64,000 nucleotides of DNA from Acetobacter farinalis (lineage in GTDB: Bacteria; Pseudomonadota; Alphaproteobacteria; Acetobacterales; Acetobacteraceae): positions 372,001 through 436,000 of the forward strand of contig NZ_WOTF01000001.1 in NCBI RefSeq assembly GCF_011516935.1, given 5' to 3'. Every line of letters begins with the position of its first letter. The stretch's first letter is position 1. Positions 50,604 through 58,613 of this stretch are shown one piece after another. Below the pieces are notes generated by a model. It made no database searches. It saw only the letters and a program-made list of their open reading frames with translations, and was not told the DNA's origin. The position numbers were made by a program, and so were the translations under genes.

Positions 50604-51443
50604 TCAGCCCTTGGTGGAGAGCGCCAGATGCGTCCGGGCGAGGCTGTCGAACTCTGCAATGCTGAGGGTTTCAGCGCGGCGGGTGCCGTCAATGCCGGTT
50701 TCAGCCAGCAGGCGCTCGCCTTGCAGGCTTTTCAACGAGCCACGCAGCATTTTGCGGCGCTGGCCGAAGGCGGCAGCGGTCACGCGCTCCATGGCCTTGA
50801 ACAGGGCAGGGCTCGGCTGTTCCGGGTGCGGGGTCAGGCTGGCAACGGCGGACCAGACGGCAGGAGGCGGAGAAAAGGCCCCCGGCGGCAGTTTCATGAC
50901 AATATCGCACCGGGCGCACCACTGGGCCAGAACACCCAGACGCCCGTAATGGGAGGTGTCTGGCTGTGCGCAGATCCGCTCCGCCACCTCGAGCTGAAAC
51001 ATCAGGGTCAGTCGTTCCCACGCCGCGCCCTGACGCAGCCAGCCCACCAGCAGGGGAGTGGCCACGTTATAGGGCAGGTTGGCCACGATATGGCGGGGGG
51101 CAGGGCAGAGTGCTGTCAGATCCTGTTTGAGGGCATCATCTTCCACCAGACGCAGGCGGTCTGGAAAAAATGAAATCAGCTCACGGATGATTTCAGCCGC
51201 ACGCGGGTCCAGCTCCACAGCGGTGACAGATGCCGCCTGTGTGCCCAGCAAGGCGCGCGTCAGCCCGCCGGGGCCGGGGCCGACCTCCACCACATGCCGT
51301 CCGTCAAGCGGGCCTGCCAGTGCGGCAATGCGGTTGGTGATGTCAGGGTCAAGCAGGAAGTGCTGGCCAAGAGCCTTGCGGGCATCCAGACCATGGCGGC
51401 TGATAACGTCCCGCAGGCTTTCAAGGCCGGAGAGGAGCGTCAT
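50604..51443 (-). CDS. rsmA: 16S rRNA (adenine 1518/1519-N6)-dimethyltransferase
   Basis: KsgA: dimethylates two adjacent adenines in 16S rRNA helix 45 during 30S assembly. The 279-residue protein has LGQHFLLDPDI at the N-terminus (about 25-35), the SAM motif VEVGPGPGGLTRALL (about 53-67), the catalytic NLPYNVATPLL (about 120-130) and the C-terminal RRKMLRGSLK. The start overlaps the surA stop as ATGA. It is last of the lptF-lptG-lptD-surA-rsmA run; in most proteobacteria pdxA lies between surA and rsmA, and here it is absent. The gene ends just before the G12 run. Confidence 0.96.
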   Translation of the reverse strand: MTLLSGLESLRDVISRHGLDARKALGQHFLLDPDITNRIAALAGPLDGRHVVEVGPGPGGLTRALLGTQAASVTAVELDPRAAEIIRELISFFPDRLRLVEDDALKQDLTALCPAPRHIVANLPYNVATPLLVGWLRQGAAWERLTLMFQLEVAERICAQPDTSHYGRLGVLAQWCARCDIVMKLPPGAFSPPPAVWSAVASLTPHPEQPSPALFKAMERVTAAAFGQRRKMLRGSLKSLQGERLLAETGIDGTRRAETLSIAEFDSLARTHLALSTKG

Positions 51444-52786
51444 ACGCCCTTCAGCTTGATGCGCATGTCAATCATGGCCTTGCGGTGCAGGTCGCTATCC
51501 AGCTGGCGGGCGGTCTGTTCCACGCGCTCATTCATCAACTGGTCGGCAATTTCGCTCGGCGCGCGGTCCGCAAAGTTCTTTTCCTTCTTGGAGCAGACCA
51601 TGATCAGGTCAATGCCGTCAGTGGAAACCAGCGGGCGGGAAACCTTGTTCAGCGGGAGATCAGCCAGCAGGGTGCGCATCTGCTCGTTCATGCGTTCGAG
51701 CTGAAGCTCGCCCGGATCAGACGGGCGCTTTTCACCGTTCTGCTTGTTGATCTCGCTCATCTCGTCACAGGAATGGACGGTTTGGGAGATCTTGATGGCT
51801 TTCTGCAGGGTCTGCTGCTGCTGCGGTGTGACCTGCTGCGGGTTGAGCGGTGTTTCAAACGGCAGGAATGCCTGCCGGACCGTAATGAGGTGCCCCGGCT
51901 GGTGCCCGATAACGCGCTTGCCGTTGACCGTGATGATCACAAAGCCGCCCGGAACCCTGATGGGGTTGGAAATGGCCCCGATCCCTACAGGCATCTGCCG
52001 GACCATGGCAATCACGGCGGGGTCCAGCTCATCTTCCTGCACCCAGCCCATGGAGCCACCGTCAAGCGCGGTCTGGCTCTGGGAGAACTGGGCGGCAACA
52101 ATCGGGAACGGCGCGCCCTTGCGCAGTTCCTGAATAATGGTGTTGGTAAAATCCAGCTCTTCTTCAGCGTGGCGCGGGTCTTCAACCTTCACGAACACTT
52201 CGCTCAGATTGTATTCCGTGCGGCCATCCTGCCGTTTCAGCGCCTCTTCACGCTGTGCGATTTCTTTGGCGGAAACACGGCCATGCGAGCCGAGATCCTG
52301 CCGCAGAACCTGAACCCAGCCAATCTGCACGCGGAGCTGGTCGATCAGCGTGGTCAGGGAGACGCCATCCTGAGCCAGGCGGTTGCGCAGGGCGTTTTCC
52401 GGCATACCGTTCCGGCGCTCGATCCCGGCAATGGCTGCGGCAATCTGTTCGGGCGAGATGTTGATGTGGCGTGTCAGGATTTCCTGCGTGCGCAGGCGTT
52501 CATCAATCAACTGGCGGATAATCTGCGGGCGCAGGCGCTTCATCAGCTCGGGGCTGACCGGCAGCCCGGTGGAGAGGGCGAAGAGCTTGCCGCGGTTATC
52601 CACATCACGCTTTGTCAGCGGGATGCCGTTGACCACGGCGATAATCATGTCATCCGGTTCTGGAGCCTTGGCCGCGGACTGGGAGGCGGAAGAGGCCTCA
52701 TGCGCCTTGTGAGAGGCTGCCTGCACTGCTGGAGACAGGGCAAGAGCCGTAAGGGAGCAGGCCAGGGTAAGAGAGCGCAGACGCAT
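51440..52786 (-). CDS. surA: Periplasmic chaperone / peptidyl-prolyl isomerase SurA
   Basis: Chaperone delivering outer-membrane proteins (including LptD, encoded just upstream) to the BAM complex. From the ATG at 52786: signal peptide (SLTLACSLTALALSPAVQA), SurA N-terminal domain with IIAVVNGIPLTKRDVDNRG and IIRQLIDERLRTQEI, one parvulin domain (about 200-295: YNLSEVFVKVED, GGSMGWVQEDEL, GGFVIITVNGKR), and a C-terminal helical part (about 340-448). Total 448 residues. An ATG at 52870 overlaps the lptD stop as ATGA and would add 28 residues before the signal; the conserved gene coupling in this operon makes that start possible. One parvulin domain instead of two is usual in alphaproteobacteria. 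Confidence 0.93.
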   Translation of the reverse strand: MRLRSLTLACSLTALALSPAVQAASHKAHEASSASQSAAKAPEPDDMIIAVVNGIPLTKRDVDNRGKLFALSTGLPVSPELMKRLRPQIIRQLIDERLRTQEILTRHINISPEQIAAAIAGIERRNGMPENALRNRLAQDGVSLTTLIDQLRVQIGWVQVLRQDLGSHGRVSAKEIAQREEALKRQDGRTEYNLSEVFVKVEDPRHAEEELDFTNTIIQELRKGAPFPIVAAQFSQSQTALDGGSMGWVQEDELDPAVIAMVRQMPVGIGAISNPIRVPGGFVIITVNGKRVIGHQPGHLITVRQAFLPFETPLNPQQVTPQQQQTLQKAIKISQTVHSCDEMSEINKQNGEKRPSDPGELQLERMNEQMRTLLADLPLNKVSRPLVSTDGIDLIMVCSKKEKNFADRAPSEIADQLMNERVEQTARQLDSDLHRKAMIDMRIKLKGV

Positions 52787-52866
52787 GCAGGACAGTCTTT
52801 CAGCTTTCGGCCGGAGAAGGAGAACAGTCTCTGATACCGGAGACGGCGCAATTTTTGAAGCAGTTC

Positions 52867-55200
52867 TCATTTCAGGCCAAACGCCCCCAGCGTTTTGAAG
52901 CTGATGGTGAACAGGTAGGTGGAGTTACGCTGCTGGCCACCAATGGACGTGTATTGTTTGAGATACATGAAATCAAGGCCGAAGCAGTCGTTGCTATAGC
53001 CGATATCGCCCCCCATGGAGACGAATTCCTTGCGGGAGAGGCTGCGGCGGGCAAAGCCGGACAGGTGCCAGTTGGCCCAGTCTGTCGAGAAACCGCCGCT
53101 CAGTTCGTTGGTGCGGACGGAATAAAGCTGGGTCGGGCCGTAAGAGCGATAATCCGTTGCGTAGTAGTAGTAGGGTGTCACGGGTTCATACACATACCCG
53201 CCGCGGATACGGAAGTGCGGCACCCCGGCGCTGAAGAGCGCATCCCCGAAGTTGAATTGGGAGGTATAGGGGTCAAGGCGCATACGGGCCGTGAAGTCAA
53301 AATACTGGTTGGGGGCAACGCGGGCGCGGGCCACCACGTCTGACGCATGATGCGTCAGGCCCGAGTAGGGCAGGCGATCATGGGTAATATGCTCCTGGAA
53401 GCTTTCACCGGCCAGAAGGTCAACTTCGTGCCCGTTCCATGTCCAGTTTGCGTGGAGGCCCACATTGCCGCGCAGGCCGCCGTCCAACCTGTCCGTCCCC
53501 TGATAGCGGTTGAGCGAGAACAGTGTTGAGTCCGTGAACTCATAGGCAAGGCTGTCTTCATTCGGCATGAAGGCGTTCATGCCGGCACCGGTATTGGGCG
53601 CATAAATGGCCTGCACGATGGGTTCGATAATCTGCGTGCCGCGCCCATGTTGGAACATACGCACAAACGGCCAGTTGGTTTTCAGGGCGATGGTGGGCAG
53701 AACCTGCCCGCTCACCTTTGTCAGGCCGGTCTTGTAGTAGTTGGGCTGCTGGTAGAGCTTGCGCGCCTGATAGATCATGGAATCCAGATGCAGCGTCAGC
53801 AGGAACTGCTGGCCCAGACGGTTCGTGAAGGGGCGGTCCCAGTTCAGGGCAAGCTGCCCGCGGATGTCGGACGTGCCGTTGGTGCGGCGGACGTTGAAAT
53901 CCGTGGTGGACATGCCAAAGCGGCCGCCCAGGGCATCTGGCTGGCCGAGGAAGCTGTAGCTGTAACGCGGCAGCACGAAGGGCAGGTCACTGTTGCGGAT
54001 AACGCCCTGGTTCAGCCCCTGATAATACTGCGCATCCACACGGCTGTAGGCCCCGGTGCCAAAGCCTTCCAGATAGACATTGGAATTCAGGGTTTCCGAA
54101 CCATAGCCCTGCACGCGGTAATCGCGCATGTAATCCGCCGAGGTGGCCAGATTGATATTGGCCCCCACGCGCCAGTATTTGTTGATGGAGAACCGGCCAT
54201 TGGCAAAAATATAGCCCTGCATGCCGTGGCCATTGCCACGCCCGACAGGATCACCAAAGCCGTTGGTGTAGCTTTCAGAGCGGTGCGTATCATAAGCGAT
54301 ACCACCCTGAACATTCAGCATGCCGAAGTTGAAGAGCTTTCTGTACTGCGCGCTGAGCTGCGGGCCGGTCTTGGTGGAAAACAGCGCCTGCACCGTAACG
54401 TCTGAACTGTCATCCAGCACCCAGTAGTAGGGGATGGTGAGATACGTGCCCAGATAGCGGTCATGCGGCGTGATGCCGGGCATCAGGAACCCGCTGTGCC
54501 GTTTGGAGGAGGGGTCCGTCATGGAGAAGTAGGGCAGATACAGGACCGGAACGCCCAAGATATCGATATAGGTATCCCGGAAATCAATGCGCTCATGCTC
54601 CAGATCCTGCGTGGCATCATACGCACGGAACTGCCAGAACGGGGCGCGTGTCTTGTCCTTTTCGCAGATTTCGCAGGCTGTATAGACAGCGCGGCTCATG
54701 ACGTTGACCTTGCCGCCCGTGCGCCGCATGCCGTTGGCGGCAAGCTTGGCGTTTTCCGGCAGGGTGGCGTTCACGTGCAGCATAATGCCATCACGCATGT
54801 TGCCGGTCAGTTCCGCATAATTGGCGTACAGCACCGAGCCATCGGGCTGGACTGTCGCGACATTGCCGCGGGCCGCCACAATGCCGGTGTCGCGGTCGTA
54901 CACAATCTTGTCCGCCCGCATGACGTGATCACCCTGCCAGACCTGCACATTGCCGGTCCAGGTTACGGTGTTGGCGTGATCATCATAATCAACGCTGTCC
55001 GCCTGGAAGGTTGCGGGCTCATCCGGTGAGGTTTTGCTGCCTGTATTCAGGTGCATGGGCTGCGGCCGGAACTGGGCATGCGCCGCACGCGGCGGGGCAA
55101 CCAGAATGCACGCAGTCATGCCCCCCAGTGCCGTGGCGGCAACAAGGGTGCGCCGGCGATGTGGACGCCGGATACGGGAAGGCCGAGAGGCCACGGTCAA
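52867..55200 (-). CDS. lptD: LPS-assembly protein LptD
   Basis: Outer-membrane component inserting LPS into the outer leaflet with LptE. The 777-residue protein has a twin-basic-rich N-terminus, a signal peptide (about 18-42), an OstA/LptA-like jelly-roll (about 60-190, ADSVDYDDHANTVTWTGNVQV) and a beta-barrel with PVLYLPYFSMTDPSSKRHSGFLMPG. Cys residues occur in TACEICEK (about 175-180), compatible with part of the disulfide pattern, and one near the C-terminus. I take the TTG at 55200 as start: it directly follows the lptG stop and CTGGAGG lies eight bases upstream. A GTG two codons later is the alternative. Signal peptide and operon order support the call. Confidence 0.95.
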   Translation of the reverse strand: MTVASRPSRIRRPHRRRTLVAATALGGMTACILVAPPRAAHAQFRPQPMHLNTGSKTSPDEPATFQADSVDYDDHANTVTWTGNVQVWQGDHVMRADKIVYDRDTGIVAARGNVATVQPDGSVLYANYAELTGNMRDGIMLHVNATLPENAKLAANGMRRTGGKVNVMSRAVYTACEICEKDKTRAPFWQFRAYDATQDLEHERIDFRDTYIDILGVPVLYLPYFSMTDPSSKRHSGFLMPGITPHDRYLGTYLTIPYYWVLDDSSDVTVQALFSTKTGPQLSAQYRKLFNFGMLNVQGGIAYDTHRSESYTNGFGDPVGRGNGHGMQGYIFANGRFSINKYWRVGANINLATSADYMRDYRVQGYGSETLNSNVYLEGFGTGAYSRVDAQYYQGLNQGVIRNSDLPFVLPRYSYSFLGQPDALGGRFGMSTTDFNVRRTNGTSDIRGQLALNWDRPFTNRLGQQFLLTLHLDSMIYQARKLYQQPNYYKTGLTKVSGQVLPTIALKTNWPFVRMFQHGRGTQIIEPIVQAIYAPNTGAGMNAFMPNEDSLAYEFTDSTLFSLNRYQGTDRLDGGLRGNVGLHANWTWNGHEVDLLAGESFQEHITHDRLPYSGLTHHASDVVARARVAPNQYFDFTARMRLDPYTSQFNFGDALFSAGVPHFRIRGGYVYEPVTPYYYYATDYRSYGPTQLYSVRTNELSGGFSTDWANWHLSGFARRSLSRKEFVSMGGDIGYSNDCFGLDFMYLKQYTSIGGQQRNSTYLFTISFKTLGAFGLK

Positions 55201-56313
55201 TCAGCCATCCTCCAGGTGAAGAAGCAGCGAAATGGCGAGGCAAAGCCCGGCAACGGTGGGAGCCCATGCCGCCAGAACGGGGGGAAGGGCGCCGGAGTTA
55301 CCAAACTGCTCCGCAACTTTTGACACCGTGAAAAGCAGAAATCCCGCCGCAACGCCAGACCCGATCATCTGGGCCACGCCGCCGCGCCGCGTTGGACGCA
55401 TGGAAAAACCTGCCGCCACCAGAGCCATTGTGCCCGCCAGCATAGGGAGTGCAAGCAGAGACTGGAAGTGAATCCGGTGCCGGACGGAAGAAAATCCTGA
55501 ACGGTCCAGCAGCGCGATAAAGCTGGGCAGCGCCCAGACCGAGAGAGTCTCGGGTGAAGAAAAACTTTCCTGCACCCGGCTCACGGTCAGATCTGTGGGG
55601 ATAGTCATCTGCCCCGCCGGGCGCAGAAGTTCATTGGGGCGGACTGTCTGGGTGTTTTCCAGCAACCAGACATGGTCACCCAGCACGCCTTCCGGAGATT
55701 CGATTCGTATCATCAGCTTGGCATCATGATCCAGCCGGAAGATGCTGATGTCATGAATATGCAGAACGCCCTTCTCAAGCTGCACGCCACGGGCATGCAG
55801 GATGGCCACACCCTTGGGGTCATACTGGGTGTCGGACTGCCGCAGCCAGAGGGAGCCGCTGGACAGGCTGAGTGGCCCGCCCCCGGTGCGCAGATATTGC
55901 TGGTCCAGTTCTTCCGCCCGGCGATACATGGCGGAGGAAAGAGGCGAGACCAGTGTGGTGGCAATGGTGCCGATCAGCATGGCGCAGGCCAGCGGGCCGG
56001 CCAGAAACTGCCAGGCGGAAATACCGGCGGCCCGCGCCACAATCAGCTCTGAAGAGCGGGTGAGCCGCCAGAAGCAGATAATGCCCCCCAGCAGAATGCC
56101 GAAGGGCAGGATTTCCACGGCAAAATACGGGATATGCAGCCCGGCAATTTCTGTCACCACATTGGTGGAGACATCGGGCCGGGTGGCCACGCGGCGCAGC
56201 AGGTCAATGAAATCGAACAGGCACACAATGCCGGTGAGAGAGGCAATCATGGCCAGCACGGAAAACACGAACTGGCGGGCGATGTAGAGCGAGAGCGTAA
56301 CGGAGACAACCAT
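55201..56313 (-). CDS. lptG: LPS export ABC transporter permease LptG
   Basis: Inner-membrane permease that with LptF and LptB extracts LPS for transport to the outer membrane. The 370-residue protein has three N-terminal TM segments (RQFVFSVLAMIASLTGIV first), a large periplasmic jelly-roll (about 140-270) and three C-terminal TM segments. The coupling-helix pattern FWRLTRSSELIVARAAGISAWQFLAGPL (split over two parts in the protein) is the YjgP/YjgQ hallmark. lptD follows immediately, and lptF precedes by 18 bp. The order lptF-lptG-lptD-surA is the conserved alphaproteobacterial arrangement. The assignment F versus G follows gene order. Confidence 0.94.
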   Translation of the reverse strand: MVVSVTLSLYIARQFVFSVLAMIASLTGIVCLFDFIDLLRRVATRPDVSTNVVTEIAGLHIPYFAVEILPFGILLGGIICFWRLTRSSELIVARAAGISAWQFLAGPLACAMLIGTIATTLVSPLSSAMYRRAEELDQQYLRTGGGPLSLSSGSLWLRQSDTQYDPKGVAILHARGVQLEKGVLHIHDISIFRLDHDAKLMIRIESPEGVLGDHVWLLENTQTVRPNELLRPAGQMTIPTDLTVSRVQESFSSPETLSVWALPSFIALLDRSGFSSVRHRIHFQSLLALPMLAGTMALVAAGFSMRPTRRGGVAQMIGSGVAAGFLLFTVSKVAEQFGNSGALPPVLAAWAPTVAGLCLAISLLLHLEDG

Positions 56314-56330
56314 CGGCGGGGCGTTCTTCC

Positions 56331-57476
56331 TCAGGCCGTGCGGGCACGTGTGCCCGGAAGAAGTTCCGGCACAAATAGAATGGCCGCACAGACCACACCC
56401 GGCAGCAGCGCCACCAGCGGGATGAGCGGAATGAGTACCATATTCCGGCTGGCAAGGTTTTGCAGCAGCAGATTGACGGCCAGCAGCCCCACCACGCTGA
56501 GCACGGCCGCCAGCGGCCGCTTGATATTGCCGTGGCGGGAGAACACGCCGCGCAGCACGGCAAACAGTCCGACCATGGCGAAGGAGAAGCAGGTGAGGGG
56601 GGATGTCAGCCTGCGCCAGCCTTCCACCTTGAACTTGCCGGTATCACGGGAGGAGACCTCTTTCGGGTCCGGGTTCAGCAGTTCATGCAAGGACATTTCC
56701 GCCGCATCGCGGAAGCGCGCATCCTCCTGATGGGTGGAGGAGAGATCCATCGAATCCTGTTGAAAGACCAGCATGTCGAGACGCCCCGTTTTATGGTCAA
56801 TCACCTGACGGGAGCCGTCATACAGGATGACGCGGGGTGTGTCGTTGACAATCATCATCGTGCCGCGCTCAGCCAGAATGGTGGCGCGGTTGTTGGGCTG
56901 CCGGTCATCTTCCACCACAATGCCATGCAGGGTGCCATCGTGGCTGCGTTCACGGATATAGACAGTCATGACATCAGAGACTTTAGTGAAGACACCTTCC
57001 TGAAGCATGAACGCGGCCATCTTGTTCCTGATCTGGAATTCGAACTGCCGGAAATGGTGGTAGGAGGTCGGCACGATCCACAGGTTGAGCATGAAGCCGA
57101 GAAGGGAGGCCATGACGGCGCAGGCCAGCCCGGGCCGCGCCAGCGCGAGCGGGGAAAGTCCTGCGGCGCGCATCACGGTCAGTTCGCGGTCTCCTGCCAG
57201 ACGCTGATACACGAACAGGCTCACCACAAAAGTCGTGATGGGCAGCACCACCGCGACAAAGGAGGGAATCAGCAGGCTGGTCAGCTCAATAAAGACCCGC
57301 AGGGACAGCCCGCGATCCACCACCAGCGACACAAAGCGCAGGGATTGCATCAGCCAGATAAGGGCGGCCAGCCCCCCTGTGGTGGCCAGCAGCGCAATCA
57401 GAAGCTGATGGAACACGTACCGGTCTAGAGTCGACAGGTATGACTTCAGCCATGATGGAGATGAACGGACGGTCAT
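56331..57476 (-). CDS. lptF: LPS export ABC transporter permease LptF
   Basis: Partner of LptG. From the ATG at 57476 (MTVRSSPSWLK) it has 381 residues: N-terminal TM helices (QLLIALLATTGGLAALIWLM, FVAVVLPITTFVVSLFVYQ), the coupling region DRELTVMRAAGLSPLALARPGL, a periplasmic domain (about 145-265, with MLQEGVFTKVSDVMTVYIRE) and three C-terminal TM helices. An open frame to 57551 is rejected, since the family starts just before the first TM region. It is the first gene of the operon. A promoter is expected in the 180 bp up to the aldo/keto reductase stop; I see no distinct operator there. Confidence 0.94.
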   Translation of the reverse strand: MTVRSSPSWLKSYLSTLDRYVFHQLLIALLATTGGLAALIWLMQSLRFVSLVVDRGLSLRVFIELTSLLIPSFVAVVLPITTFVVSLFVYQRLAGDRELTVMRAAGLSPLALARPGLACAVMASLLGFMLNLWIVPTSYHHFRQFEFQIRNKMAAFMLQEGVFTKVSDVMTVYIRERSHDGTLHGIVVEDDRQPNNRATILAERGTMMIVNDTPRVILYDGSRQVIDHKTGRLDMLVFQQDSMDLSSTHQEDARFRDAAEMSLHELLNPDPKEVSSRDTGKFKVEGWRRLTSPLTCFSFAMVGLFAVLRGVFSRHGNIKRPLAAVLSVVGLLAVNLLLQNLASRNMVLIPLIPLVALLPGVVCAAILFVPELLPGTRARTA

Positions 57477-57655
57477 ATCTGCCTTATCTACCCCCTCTCC
57501 CGACAAGGGCAACTCCCCGGCAGCCGGGTGAACCCATGCGAGACGTATCACATGGCGTGGTCATGCGTCACTGATATGGCGGAAAAGCGCTACAGGCCGG
57601 GCTGCGGCCTGCTGGCAGGGGGCATGGAAGCGGGGGAAATCAGGCGAATAAAAAT

Positions 57656-58483
57656 TTATTCTTCACTGTGAGTGTCCGGGTTGCCCCCCAGACGGTTTCC
57701 GGCTTCGAGGCGTGCGAAGGCCGCGAGGTCCGCCTCGTCCAGTTGGAAATCAAAAACACTCAGGTTGGCCGCCATCCGGTCCGGATTGCCTGATTTGGGG
57801 ATGGGGATGATGGTGTTCTGGATAAACCAGCGCAGTATGATCTGGGCGGGGGTGCGGTTATGCTTTTCCGCCAGCGCCATGATAACGGGGTTGTCCATCA
57901 GCCCCTTGCCCAGCGGCCTCCAGCCCTCGGTGAGAATACCGTGCCGCGCGTGGATGCGGCGGAGCTCGGCCTGCTGGAAGTCGGCATGAAGTTCAATCTG
58001 GTTGACGGCAGGCGCCACGCCCGTTTCCTGAATCAGGCGCTCCAGATGCGCGGGCTGAAAATTTGAAACGCCAATGGAGCGCACCCTGCCGTCTTTCTGC
58101 GCGGCAATCATGGCTTTCCAGCTTTCCACATAAAGGTCTTTTTCCGGCAGCGGCCAGTGGATGAGGTAGAGATCCACATAGTCCACATTCAGCCGCCGAA
58201 GGCTTGCGTCCAGCCCTTTGAGGGCGGCGTCATACCCCTGCTCAGCCCCGCGGAGCTTGGTGGTCAGAAAAATATCTTCCCGTTCGATCTCAGAGGTTTT
58301 CAGGGCGTGGCCAACCCCTGTCTCGTTTCCGTAGCTGGCGGCGGTATCAATCAGCCGGTAGCCGGTGAGCAGCGCGGCCTGTACCGCTGTTTCTGCGTCC
58401 TGATCATTCATGGGGTATGTGCCAAACCCCATGGCAGGAATTTTGTACCCATCATTCAGAGTCAGAAGGGGAGCGGTGGACAT
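57656..58483 (-). CDS. Aldo/keto reductase (2,5-diketo-D-gluconate reductase type)
   Basis: NADPH-dependent oxidoreductase, 275 residues, (beta/alpha)8 fold. Visible: GFGTYPM at the N-terminus, the catalytic Asp/Tyr in LIDTAASYGNE (about 46-56), the catalytic Lys in IFLTTKLRG, the His in YLIHWPLP, IGVSNFQPAHL and the C-terminal cofactor site IPIPKSGNPDRM. Family members reduce 2,5-diketogluconate and related ketones; sugar-ketone metabolism is prominent in acetic acid bacteria, but substrate assignment is inference. Start at the ATG at 58483 with AAGGAG before it; the frame is open far upstream to 58708, overlapping the neighbouring porin gene end, which is not believable coding. Confidence 0.9.
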   Translation of the reverse strand: MSTAPLLTLNDGYKIPAMGFGTYPMNDQDAETAVQAALLTGYRLIDTAASYGNETGVGHALKTSEIEREDIFLTTKLRGAEQGYDAALKGLDASLRRLNVDYVDLYLIHWPLPEKDLYVESWKAMIAAQKDGRVRSIGVSNFQPAHLERLIQETGVAPAVNQIELHADFQQAELRRIHARHGILTEGWRPLGKGLMDNPVIMALAEKHNRTPAQIILRWFIQNTIIPIPKSGNPDRMAANLSVFDFQLDEADLAAFARLEAGNRLGGNPDTHSEE

Positions 58484-58521
58484 GGGGGCGTACTCCTTGA
58501 ACGCTGCCGGAAACAGACCCG

Positions 58522-58568
58522 CCGCCCTGCCTTCAGGCCCGTGAGGGGTGAAGGCAGGGCGGTTTTTT
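58522..58568. terminator. Strong hairpin between porin and aldo/keto reductase genes
   Basis: 14-bp perfect stem CCGCCCTGCCTTCA (58522-58535) / TGAAGGCAGGGCGG (58549-58562), loop 13 nt, then T6 (58563-58568) in the plus direction. Both flanking genes are on the minus strand, where the T-run precedes the stem as A6, so as a terminator it points the wrong way unless the stem alone stops the porin transcript. Confidence 0.65.
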
Positions 58569-58613
58569 GCACAACGCTCTGGCCGCCGGAATGTTTCAGC
58601 AGGCAACCAGTCT

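Noticed and set aside
50123-50692. Minus-strand open frame with repeated SRLTAHG units
   Set aside because: It is the translation of the GAGCCGT tandem repeat and overlaps cfa and rsmA; no start site or conservation is expected.
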